Shown one piece after another: positions 53,327 through 63,238 of a DNA stretch of 64,000 bases. Position numbers and translations under genes: made by a program. The notes beneath the pieces were generated by a model. It was not told the DNA's origin. It saw only the letters and a list, made by a program, of their open reading frames with translations, and made no database searches. This DNA is from Hypholoma sublateritium FD-334 SS-4 (lineage: Eukaryota; Basidiomycota; Agaricomycetes; Agaricales; Strophariaceae), in NCBI GenBank assembly GCA_000827495.1, contig KN817604.1, positions 44,965 to 108,964 of the forward strand, written 5' to 3'. Position 1 is the stretch's first letter, and every line of letters begins with the position of its first letter.

Positions 53327-54516
53327 CTATAATCGCCAATAAATCACTGACATGTTCATCTCAGGATCCCACTGGTCAGCGATATCTCTCATGGCTTCCG
53401 CGATCCAGGTAACGAGGCGGTCGTCCGGTAGGATTATATACGACGCCGTCAAGTGGGTCCGAGAGTACAAACTGTAAAACGACATCTTCGCCTGCATATC
53501 AACGGTGTACTGCGTCGACCACGCGTTGTTCTCAATGAAGTCATCCGGCAGGCCGATATCGGGGAGAATGCGCATCGTCCAGCACCGCGCGTCGCCCACG
53601 CGCCGCGGGCCATTCCAAAAGGCTGCATTGGGCCCGTCGAAATCGGCCCTGGTAATTTCATTGATGACGGCCCAGCCTCGCGCATCGTATTTCTCGAGTG
53701 CTTTCAGCGCGGCGGTCCTGTATCCCCTTGGGAGGACCTTTAGGCTGCGGCGGGGGGCCTCAAATGTGGCACGCGGGAAGAAGGAGTATGCTTTGTTGTG
53801 CGTGATGATGTTCATCACACATGCTGCGTCGCACAGAGCGGTGTTCAGACCGCCGCGCGCCCAGAAGTGAATCTGCGGGCACTCACTTGAATGGAAGCGG
53901 AGCACTTTTGTGATGGGGCTGAACTGCGACGTGATGATCTGCACCTTGCGGTGCGGCGCCCGCTTTTCGAATGTCAGCACCATGACGCCCGCGCTATACT
54001 CGTGATGCGAGTGCTCGGCGTAAGACACGTTTATGCCCGTGCGGTCGATCTCCACGTCCTCAGACAACAGCGCCTCGTCGAGCGTCGGGAAAGCGGACGC
54101 TTTGTGCGGCACGTACGTGTACCCGACGTGCACCAGCCAGACCGCCACGGGCTCCCGCAGCCCATGCTCGACGAAGAGATCGAGGTCCGCCTCCGCGTAC
54201 ACCGTGCGATCGAAGAACTGCAGCGCGGTGGAGCCGGATATGACCATGCCCGTGTTGTACTGCAGGCGGCGGAACGCGAGGACCTCGTCGGCGGAGAAGT
54301 ACCGCGCCAGGAGTGTGTGAAGCTGGAACCTGCGCCGAATATACGCGCTGACCGTGTAGTGCGCCGATCTGCATGTTCTAGCGTACTTGTACAGCTGCGC
54401 GGGCGAGAGGTGGTCGAGGATCGCATCGTCGGTTGTTGATGGCCTGCAAGAGGAAATGTATCTAATAAACGACGAGAAGATGATGATAATGGACTTTACA
54501 AGGAAATTAGATCCAT
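53327..54516 (-). CDS. nucleotidyltransferase-fold-like protein with F-box-like N-terminus (377 aa)
   Basis: There are two exons on the minus strand, 54516-54500 and 54443-53327, joined over a 56-nt GTAAAG...GCAG intron. The product starts MDLISLPSTTDDAILDHLSP. Residues about 12-45 (ILDHLSPAQLYKYARTCRS) look like a short F-box. A GS...DxD pattern follows: G76-S77 in VISGSTALQFFDR and D92-L93-D94 in EADLDLFVE, the layout of the nucleotidyltransferase fold. I know this VISGSTALQFFDR-type protein as a widespread uncharacterised family in Agaricomycetes. No nucleotide substrate is known. The full frame is intact and codon use is GC3-rich, unlike the neighbouring relics. Confidence 0.82.
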
Positions 54517-54639
54517 GGTTCTGGTCTTGGAGGGTGTGACTGTGTGGGCGCGACGAGTAAAAGTGTAACTTATCGGTGATGATCGGATTGATCGAACGTA
54601 TCAGTGTTCTATAGATAGAGTTGATCCTTTGACCTGCAA

Positions 54640-55790
54640 GACGTTCTGGCGCACTGGACCTGGTTCTATGCGTGCCGTCGTCGCGTCCTCCTCCTGCGCT
54701 CGTCTCTCCCGCCCCCCGTCCCCCCGCCCGAGCTCACTGTACGCCCCTCCTCCTTCGTCGGCGCCCGCCCCTCGTCCTCCCTCGTCGGCCCGAGCCCACG
54801 TCCCCACCGGCCCCTCCTCCGTCGCACGTCCTCCCATTGCGCCCCTCGCACGTTTCGCGCTTGCATTCCCCGCTCGTCCGACATCGCTCCTCCTCCCGGC
54901 TCGCACCGGTATACGCGGGTATTCGCCTCAGCCACCGCCCCTCGGGCTGCGCTCGCTTCGCGTATCTTCGCCTGTTGTTCGCCTGCTCCGTCGCCCCTTC
55001 TGTTGGCGTCGCTCCTCCCTCGCCCCTGCCGTGCCTCCCGTGCCTACCCCTGGTCTCGCGGGCTCCCCGTCTTAGTCCTTCAATACATCACCCGTCGCCC
55101 CGCAGCCCCGGGCTGTACTTATCCGATCCACCTTTCGCTCAGTCGTGTTTTCGTTCAATATATAACACTGGTGGTGTGCTCCCGACCACCCACCGCGGTG
55201 CAGTTGATCTGCGCCCGCGCTCTGTAATGTGGCAGGCTCTAGCAAACTCTGCCACCGACGGCGGCGATTCCGTGCATGCCTCTAGCCCGTTCACGCGCGA
55301 CTCCGCTACCGTGTCCCGACAACCACCGTATCGACGCCCCATTCTATACGCCTCATCCGAATCGCCCCGCTGTCCACCACGCGCCCGTACGCCGCCCCTT
55401 CGCCGTGCCACGCGCAGCGTCCCCCTCGTCCGTCCGAGTCAGCGGGCCGCGTTCTATGTTCGTGTGTGGTACTCTGCGTGTCGTGTCCGTGCGCCTGGTC
55501 TGCGCTGGGACACGCTGGAGCTGCGCTGGCGTTGACGTAGTAGGCGCGGACTCCAGCCCGCCGCTGCCCCACCAGCCCGCCCGCGCGACGAACGCGACCG
55601 CTGTGTCGTGCCCACTGCGGTCACGCGGTGTCGCGCCTCGCATGTCATGCGCGCGACTTCCGCCGGGATTCCGAGATATGAGAACAGACCGTATTATGTG
55701 CGCGTGCAGACGCACGCCGTACGCACGCGCGCTCGTGAGCGACGAACGGATGGCGGGACGGGACGGGACGCGTTAACCGAGGCTGCCGAA
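54640..55790 (+). repeat. dispersed GC-rich repeat, ~1.15-kb copy
   Basis: The C-rich tract (54.68-55.07 kb) is followed by ATCCGATCCACCTTTCGCTC, GTCGTGTTTTCGTTCAATAT and a CAACCACCGTATCGACGC block near 55.32 kb, parallel to 29.0-29.3 and 45.2-45.5 kb. The head (core and CCTATC block) is missing, so the copy is 5'-truncated. It lies between the NTase-like gene and paralogue G. Confidence 0.6.
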
Positions 55791-56128
55791 TTTCTATAAA
55801 CTTCGTGACCCATACCTCTCTATGACTATCCAGCACTACTTAAAGTATGACTCCTGCAACAGTTATGTTTAGAGGCACCTGCAAGGTTCGAACAGATACT
55901 CAAATAGAGCCAAAATCAAACAACCAATGTCAACTTCCGAGTCGACGCCGTGGTGTGCATCTATGGCAGATGTGATCGAGAAGCGCGTTGTCACCTGGGA
56001 CGAGAGAATATGTGGGATCGTACCGCATATACTGTCATTCACTGGACTTACTTTTAGATAATCAATGGCTATAAAGGTCAAGGGCCGTTGCTGTCCACAA
56101 TGATCCCGCTGCCTCTATCCACACTGCA

Positions 56129-57339
56129 ATGTCACACAATAGAGCTGAAAGCACGGCGAGTCTTGTGCCAGATGGCTCTGCATACCGCGGATACTTGATA
56201 AACATTCTGCTACTAGGTACGTCTGTCCCGCCTGTTCGCCGTCGCTTGCGCACCTCGAACCTGAAGTTGATTTCTCGTAGGGGTGTATACCCCAATCTAC
56301 TTTGCGACGCTGCACATATATTGTAGGCCCATCATTCGCCGTGCCAATTCTCCTGCGCCAATGGCTTACCATCATCCACAGTGCGCAGCAAGGCATCGCG
56401 GAGCCCCGTGGTGATCGCAGCCCTCACGGCGCTGTACTTGCTGAATGCAGAGCAGACTGCGATTCAATGGTCCTGGACGAGCGAATTCCTTGGAATGGCC
56501 GGGGCGCCGCAACACGAGCGGTCTATGTACACCAACACCCGGTCGAGCTGGGATTTCCTTCTTACAAGTGTCAACGCCTTTCTGGCTGCCTTCGTAGCGG
56601 ACGCCTTGCTGGTCAGATCCCTACTCTTTCGCGACCGTCACTCTGATGATATTTATAGATATGGCGGTGTTATAACGTATGGAACCGCTCTGTCCGCGTC
56701 ATACTATTACCGTTGGCGTTGCTGCTCGTGGAGACAGGTACCACCCCGCCGATGATGCGCGCTGCACGCCACTATCCTGATATACCGATACAGGCACCTC
56801 CGTCGCAGCCACAGTGCAGATCTCCACCGCGCTCTCCAATCCAGACATATACAACTCCAGCGTGGGCTTGCGGATCCGAATAAGCCTGGGCATTTTCGCA
56901 GGGTTTGCGCAGACGCTGGTGACGACGTCGCTCATCCTGTATCGCATCGCCGCCGTTTCACGGCACCTCAGCCCGCCAATCCCGACACACAGGACCTACA
57001 GGGACATCATCAACCTGATCGCGCAGTCCTCCGCCCTGTATTCGGTGGCGCTGCTCGTATGGACAATTTCATGGGCGGCAACGGTATCTGACGCACTGCG
57101 TGACGCTATGCTCGTGATCTGCTTCAATGCTGCTGTGCGTCGTTCTCCTATATTTCTGTGCACAGATCTGCCTCTGAACTTGATCAAAACGCCAGGGAAT
57201 TGTGCCCACAGTCATGGTCGCGCGGATCGCCTGCGTGTCGTCGAAGGACCGCCAGACCTTCACGGCTCAGATATCTGGCATAGAGTTTCAAGCCCCACCC
57301 GGAGACGCGACATCCTGCGTACATGTACCAGATAGGTAG
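56129..57339 (+). CDS. multi-pass membrane protein, paralogue G (307 aa)
   Basis: The exons are 56129-56216, 56281-56322, 56382-56611, 56659-56737, 56794-57134 and 57196-57339. All introns are GT-AG, the coding sum is 924 nt and the stop TAG. Exons 2, 3 and 4 have the family lengths 42, 230 and 79 nt. The hallmark IWRCYNVWNRSVRVILLP is intact, as are TTSLILYRIAAVSR and LYSVALLVWTISWA. It is shorter in the loop before the last membrane segment (exon 5 is 341 nt) and in the tail. It is the most distant intact copy from B and C and sits 35 kb from the main group. Confidence 0.83.
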
Positions 57340-57353
57340 GCTCAATTAAGCAA

Positions 57354-57378
57354 CCCACCCACGTGAAACGTGAGTGGG
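57354..57378. repeat. 11-bp inverted repeat just outside the TIR element
   Basis: CCCACCCACGT, a GAA loop, then ACGTGAGTGGG form arms that pair with one mismatch. It starts 15 bp after the stop of paralogue G and could act in transcript ending. Confidence 0.6.
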
Positions 57379-57386
57379 GCTTAGAT

Positions 57387-57889
57387 CAAAGTCGGGGTTT
57401 CATCAGGGCAGTGTAAAGTTTTGGACTGTTTATTTTATGTAGGCTTTTAGAGTGACCAGATTATTTTATGAGNTCAGAAAACATTGTTCCATTACTGACG
57501 TTCTACNATAANCCGTTTTTTTAAAGATTTTACCTCAATTGTAAGGTACCCAAAAGGACGCAACAAAAAAGAGTGTCAGGTTTTGTGGTCTTCGGAGTCA
57601 CATCCGGGTCACACTCCGCCGCCTGCCAACAAGTGAACAATGTCCGCCTTTTCCTCTGCATACGCTCGTTACAACAACGAACTTCAACGGGGTTCTCAAA
57701 AGGCAGGGGAATACTCTAAATTTATTGACTTTCAGCAGTGTGGTGAGGTGTTGTACGGTGAATGGACTTGAAGTGACAGTTGCGTGACAGTAGCAACCGG
57801 AGTAAATAATTTGAAGACTACAAAAGACTACGATAAGTTATCTAATGCATGTGAAAACTCTGCACTGCCCTGATGAAAGTCGGACTTTG
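57387..57889. mobile_element. 503-bp degenerate TIR element
   Basis: The ends CAAAGTCGGGGTTTCATCAG (57387) and, on the other strand, CAAAGTCCGACTTTCATCAG (from 57889 inward) match over about 36 bp with five differences. The repeat continues through GGGCAGTG. There is no clear target-site duplication and no transposase frame. Ns lie inside at about 57,472, 57,507 and 57,512. It is an older non-autonomous DNA element than the two others. Confidence 0.7.
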
Positions 57890-57896
57890 GTACAAG

Positions 57897-57916
57897 ACCG
57901 TCCACACGTGGACGGT
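57897..57916. repeat. 9-bp perfect palindrome
   Basis: ACCGTCCAC, two bases, then GTGGACGGT lies just outside the right end of the TIR element and forms a tight stem with a 2-nt centre. Confidence 0.7.
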
Positions 57917-58617
57917 ATTGGTACGAGACTAACCAGATAGGATGGAATTGGCATCCGAATCAGAATAGATGTCAGTCGCGCATCTTTTATGTTCTTCTGG
58001 CGATATCACTGATGGTTGATCATGATCAGAGGCGGTACCGGGATCCAGCACTGAATTGCATTCCAAGGACTCAGTACTCAGTGTCTCTAGCGCAGTGCGG
58101 CAGATGTCGGCGAAGAAAGCAAGTGGCTCGGGGAGTAATCAGCCGCTGCGTACTCGCCGTCAGTGGCAGTCTTGCGCAGAGCGAGGCTCCTCCCGACGCA
58201 AATACGACGTCTAGGAAGAAAGATGATCAAAGACAAACCCAACATGTGAACATCATTGTATAAAAATAAACGACTATTCTTATCCGTACTGATATACATA
58301 GGAAAGGATGGTACAATTATCTGCCACCTTGACGCACAGTAGCATCCTAGAACTTAAAGCTACACGCTGGAGGCGAGCCGCCTCATTATATTATTCAATC
58401 GTATAATATATAAAGATGCAGTTCCTGGGCCTTGTAGTTTCTTGAGGGTCTTCCTAGCGGTGCCTGGAAATACATCGAAACGAAGTTATACCATTTCGCA
58501 TATGTAGTGGCAGCTACGTCCTATGTATTCTGGGTGGATGTCGTGTCACTGCCCAAACGGTACAGCCTTGCCACAGCCTCGTTTCGCCTGGTCGCCTGGC
58601 TAAAATTTTGTCAATAT
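57917..58617. other. gene-less stretch
   Basis: I see no gene between the third TIR element and the NACHT relic. The sequence is mixed in composition, with only short frames. Confidence 0.4.
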
Positions 58618-60262
58618 GTCTAGATCCAAGCCAGCACCAGCACCTACGCAGTCCATCGATGTTCTACCGCGCCAAAAATGTTGTCATAAATGGAGGACAG
58701 TTCACAAATGTGTCCACCACTGCAAAAGGCACGACTGTCTGAAGATCTAGACATAATTTCCCTTGTCTACGTGTTCTGACGTCGCAATCGGCAACATAGG
58801 TGGATTCGAGCGGCTCCAAGAGCATGTCGCATCGTCTGCGTTCTACAAGAACGTCTCCCAGGCGGAGAATAACGACGTCACGAGGCACGCTGTGGAGCAG
58901 GCCTTTGCGTGGATCGTTCACGACGGCGAGCGCACCGCGCACATCGCCTGGATCAACGGGGCAGTGAGCACGATGAAGGCGTCAGGATGCCACTCCATCG
59001 CGGCGATGTGCATCGAGCACCACATTAGCGCCGCGAGCTTCTTCTTTTCGAGGCGCGACACGACGAGAAACAGCGCCGCTCGCCTCGTCGCTACCCTCGC
59101 GTACCAGATCATCATCCGCATGCCGGACGCGAAGGCGGCCATCGTCGGGGCGATCGAATCCAACCCCCTGATCTTCGACCAGGCGCTTGAGACGCAGCTC
59201 GCCGAGCTTATCATCACGCCGCTCGCGGCGCTCCGGGCGTCCGCGAGCTACACGATGCCCAAGGCGGTCCTCATTATCGACGCCGTGGACGAGTGTGTCG
59301 GTGGGCCCGCCGATCAAGCCAATATTGTGCGTGCATTTGCGAGGTACCTCGCCGCTGGCGAAGCGCCGATAATTGTGCTATTCGGAAGCCGCGCGTCGAG
59401 CCACTTGACGGCGGCGTTCAGGGTGCCGCCCGTCGCGAACATACTTCTGGAAGTCCCACTGGACAGCGCGGACGGCCTGTCTGCGACGCTTGGACATTTC
59501 GGGAAGGGGATATATTCCTGTCTGATGCCGTTGTCGACCAGCGCTCGCCAGCAGAGTGCGGCACAGCAGAAGAAGTTGGACGCACGCGATGTCATCGCCT
59601 CTGCGGAGAAAGTGGAAGAGATGATCGGTGCGAATGTGTTTTTGGGCGGCGCGAGTTTATACTTTAAGAGGCTGAACTTGTCGATGCAGAAAAACTGTTT
59701 TCCACCTCGGATCCGGAAGAATGGGTCCGCGTCCTTTTCATCTGCGACAGTGCATTTACCAGCAATACCAACGCCGCGAGGGCAGCGCGGGCACTTATAC
59801 GGACATTGAGGTACGCTCCTAACTCAGTGACTCTTTTAATCTACTCATCGACCTCTAGGGAAGGCAGCGCTGCGGCACAACTACGTGCGCTTCGGGTACG
59901 CGACGGCTTCTACAGACCCTGTATTACTGCCTAATTTCCTACTTGAGCTGTGGGCCGTCATGCTCCGCAATTACGCGCCAGTTTTTATTTCCCAAAAATG
60001 GGAAGAGGAGCTTATTCACACCGTGGAACATATCCTCGTCTTCCGTGAGACGTCGCCGGCCGTGTGCAGGTGGATACTGCGGATTGTGGCAGCCGCCGCA
60101 TATACCACTCCAAATGGTACGTCCTACAGATGGTCGCTGACTATATCGCGGGGGACCCTGACGCGCAGCGCAGATCCGCATCCTCAATTCCGCGAGGGAT
60201 ACAAGGCGCTTTGGAAGTGCGTCAAGCCAAAGAATCAGCCCGACGAGGTGCGCCTGGGCTAG
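58618..60262 (+). pseudogene. NACHT NTPase relic lacking a P-loop
   Basis: This copy is clearly related to the gene at 39.6 kb. NVVINGGQFTN at 58,680-58,712 is the family N-terminus. GFERLQEHVASSAFY, then AWINGAV, FFFSRRDTTRNSAARLVATL, NPLIFDQALETQL and the Walker B region VLIIDAVDECVGG follow. The P-loop GAAGAGKS is replaced by GAVSTMKAS (58,958-58,984), one residue longer and without the GxxxxGK[ST] pattern. The N-terminal pieces are in different frames and a clean intron could not be fitted. After about 59,660 the likely coding frame changes again. The last frame (59,885-60,262; FLLELWAVMLRNYAPVF) looks helical and protein-like. I favour a pseudogene, but a long intact ORF (58,763-59,809) leaves a non-hydrolysing decoy possible. 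Confidence 0.72.
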
Positions 60263-60785
60263 TCCCGTCTCACAATATGGCGGGTACCGATTGCTTGCGC
60301 TCTTCAGGGAGTCCCATTTCCTCAGGAAAACCCCATAAACAGAACGCTTTACCTTCAACTTACGGATACAGACACGTCAGAAGGCAGTGGGCGCAGCGGT
60401 TCCAGCAATCCGACCCTAGGCTCGCTCAGGTCTCAGGGATACGCCTTTATTTCATAGTAAACCACGATCTTCCTTGGTTTTGTTGTGAGCTCAACGGCGT
60501 TTGAGACCTGCCCTGTGTTAGATTTTCGTAGCAGAACAGTGTCTTACTCTATGCATAACATAATAGAAACCTTGACCCCTTATTTATCCCGCTTTGATTT
60601 CGTTCGTCCGACAGTGAAGACGAAGCGGAACTCACAACACTGCATTTTGGTTGCGGTTCAAGGATTCTGTGAGCGCCCAGACCGTCCAGATTTTGAACGA
60701 TAATGTGGGTCATAGATGTCGTCTCCGAGGCTAAGCTTCGGCCGCGAGTGCATGTACGCATTGTTCCCTCAAGGCAGTGATGAGC
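60263..60785. other. gene-less stretch
   Basis: I see nothing supportable in this half-kilobase behind the NACHT relic. Confidence 0.4.
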
Positions 60786-61375
60786 CGCGCTCACGCGTCA
60801 CGACATTCGATTTCCCGCGCTCCTTGCCGCATTCCCACGACTCGCCAACGCATCACCCGTACACGCGCTGATCCAACGCCTTTGTTTTACACTCTGGTAT
60901 ATTCTGGATATTGATATAACTCTCGGTACAGCAGGGAGGAGCACGTGAGGACGAGTGGGTCGACGTATCTGTGCAGCGCGGACGGGAGCTAGCGTGAACG
61001 CAGCGGATGACAGGAGGGGGACGGCGCATGCACCGGCGACCGACAGGCGGGGCGAGGAGGTAGTGACGCACGGACGGTGAGGCGGGACGACGACGCGCGA
61101 CAGCACGGCGGCACGGAGTTTCCGCGTCAGTGCATAGTTCGAGCGTGGGCGTCCAAGCTCTTCAGTCACATGGACGCCAGTCGCAACCGCGGCGCATCCG
61201 CCTCGCGCACAAGCACAGAGGCCATCGCCACCCGCGCGCCGTCGACGTACCACCGCATCCCCACACCTCTATGACGCATTAAAGTTTTCCAGCGCACGCG
61301 TACGTCGACGGGCGTCGGTCACAGTTCGAGTCGGGGCGCCGGGCCCGTGAGTCCAAGAGAGGCACATACGTGGTG
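60786..61375 (-). repeat. dispersed GC-rich repeats, inverted fragment
   Basis: 60,786-60,850 matches the 12.59/32.82-kb repeat (GCGCTCACGCGTCACGACAT, TCCCACGACTCGCC). 61,250-61,375 carries, on the minus strand, the TATGTGCCTCTCTTGGACTC, GACCGACGCCCGTCGACG words of the 27.7/32.0/44.3-kb repeat. No gene is seen. Confidence 0.55.
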
Positions 61376-62090
61376 AGTGGGGAAGTAGCGACCGACCGTA
61401 ATATGCATCGGATAGGCAACACCGTATCGATATCACTTGCTCTCTGCATATCCCCACATACGGGTATGCAGCGCATCATTCTCTTCGTTATGTACCTCAT
61501 GATTCGCGTCTGGCATCTGTCGCTGATGGAGATGAATACATCCTGTTACCGCCGAATTGGTAGGCTGCGGTACAGTGCTACAGAATCATGTCCATGAACA
61601 GCCATTTTACCTTCTAGAATCGATGAATAAAGCATTCCGCAACTCTGTGAAACACGCATGGAAAGACCTCACAGCGATCCGGTGCTGTAATCGTGCCATC
61701 TGAAACTAGAATTCCGGTTGGCGGGATGGATTCGGGCATCCAAATTTTGGCATGCACTTGCATGCATCACGCACACTAATGCACGCACACTATATACCGT
61801 ACACATATTCATGTGCACGCAGATAGTTCACGCTAGCGCACGCCACTGTGCGCCAGCTGCGCGTCCACACACGCTAGCGCATGCAGGAACGTACGCCCAA
61901 AACTGTGTATTGCCATTTGGGTCACAACAGGGCGGCTGACAGCATTGAGGCGGACCACGTCGTCCTGCACCATGCGTACGACGCTGCGATGGGCCGGGTA
62001 CCCGTCCCTTTCCCGAACAAGCGCAGCTCATACCTCCAGCATCCGTCGCCTCAGTACGCGCGGGCTGTCATTCTCCGGCGTCCAGAACGC
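61376..62090. other. gene-less stretch with CA/GT-rich sequence
   Basis: No gene is seen. 61,740-61,880 is rich in CACGCACAC and GCATGCA words. The rest to 62.09 kb is ordinary sequence before the promoter of secreted protein 2. Confidence 0.4.
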
Positions 62091-62096
62091 ATAAAA
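62091..62096 (+). promoter_or_regulatory. TATA-like element of secreted protein 2
   Basis: ATAAAA in the context ACGCATAAAAGCGC lies about 90 bp before the ATG at 62185, a plausible core promoter. Confidence 0.4.
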
Positions 62097-62184
62097 GCGC
62101 GTCTCATTGACAAGCGCCCTTCACTCGCAGCCGCGAAATCCGGCCTCTGCCCATACCGCACAGACTACAGTCACTCCTCCCATC

Positions 62185-62607
62185 ATGCTTTTCCAACACC
62201 CTGCTATTTTCCTCGCCGCCACTTGCGCCGCAGCGTCGACCGTTCCTGTCGGGCGCGAGGCCGGCGCGCCGGGCACCTGCATCGTCGTGCGGTCCCGTCC
62301 ACCACACTTTGATTTACCGTTTATCAAGCACTGACATCCTTCCACAGTCGGGCCCACACCATTTGGCTACAACGCAGGAGATGAGGGCATCGTCGACGCG
62401 GTATATTAAGTATCTTCTGCACTCCACTTCCGGTGCTCACGATCACCTATAATAATTAAGGGGCTCATATTCGCCGAGAACCCTGACGGGTCGTACACCG
62501 TTACGGGCGTCATCTCTCCCGCGGAGGCGAACATCACGCAATCGGTGGGACAGGTCAGGCCCGGGTTTACCATCGACTGGCTTGTCGAAGGGGCCGTATG
62601 CCAATGA
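62185..62607 (+). CDS. putative small secreted protein 2 (103 aa)
   Basis: My model has three exons: 62185-62296, 62348-62400 and 62461-62607 (TGA). The second and third join in phase over a GTATAT...TTAAG intron. The first donor (GTCCAC) is weak and chosen only because it keeps the frame. The N-terminus MLFQHPAIFLAATCAAAST is a signal peptide. The mature part is small and acidic, with the protein-like stretch GLIFAENPDGSYTVTGVISP and one predicted N-glycosylation site (NIT). It ends in EGAVCQ with a pair of cysteines overall. I do not recognise a family. The 3' exon is convincing; exon 1-2 joining is not. Confidence 0.55.
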
Positions 62608-62784
62608 TAGCCCTGTGTCCACAAACGCCTGCAGGGACCCTGCAGTTCAATAGATTACGTTCGGAGACTCGCGGGTTTCTCAGTCATAACGAGCGCCTCT
62701 GATTTCTCCTCAAAGATGTTTGTGCTTAGTAAAAATTGGCATACCCATTGTAATATTATGCAGCATTTGTCAATTGATAATCAC

Positions 62785-62856
62785 AGCAGCATGGCGCAGT
62801 GGCAGCGCGCGGGGCCCATAACCCCGAGGTCACTCGATCGAAACGAGTTGCTGCTA
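62785..62856 (+). tRNA. initiator tRNA-Met (CAU)
   Basis: The 72-nt cloverleaf has acceptor stem AGCAGCA (62785-62791) pairing with TGCTGCT (62849-62855) and discriminator A. The anticodon stem CGGGG/CCCCG encloses the loop CCCATAA, anticodon CAT. The T stem ACTCG/CGAGT encloses ATCGAAA. The A-box TGGCGCAGTGG and the AUCGAAA T loop (in place of TTCRANN) are features of eukaryotic initiator tRNA-iMet. There is no intron. Confidence 0.95.
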
Positions 62857-62860
62857 TATA

Positions 62861-62866
62861 TTTTTT
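62861..62866 (+). terminator. RNA polymerase III terminator (T6)
   Basis: A run of six T begins five bases after the tRNA 3' end, the standard Pol III stop signal. Confidence 0.85.
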
Positions 62867-63238
62867 GGTTTCTTTTGCATAATAACTCATATGCTGCGGC
62901 AGCACTACTGAGTCCTGAAGGCTGAGTCCTGAGTCCTGACCGCTGAGCGGCAACACTGCACAGAATCAGCAATTCGAGTCCCTGGTCGATCGTCGCAGGC
63001 TTCTGAGTCCTGCCTTGCAACTCGGAGGTCCCACTGGCGATTCCGGCCACGATCGAAGAATTCAATTTGATTAGGAGCAATATCACGAAATTTTATCATT
63101 GAGAGATTCATGATCCGTAACCAATCTGTAGCAGCAGTACCAGGCGGACCAGCTTCGACATTGAACCCATCAATAAATGTATTACAAATGCATACTACAT
63201 CGATTAACTTGATAATTGATACAAAATTGGTACGGAAA

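Noticed and set aside
53891..54439. 182-codon plus-strand ORF opposite the nucleotidyltransferase-like gene
   Set aside because: Antisense shadow in a GC3-rich gene; the minus frame has the conserved family motifs and a clean intron.
54640..55790. LTR retrotransposon hypothesis for the GC-rich repeats
   Set aside because: No reverse transcriptase, integrase, primer-binding site or matching terminal repeats could be seen in any copy.
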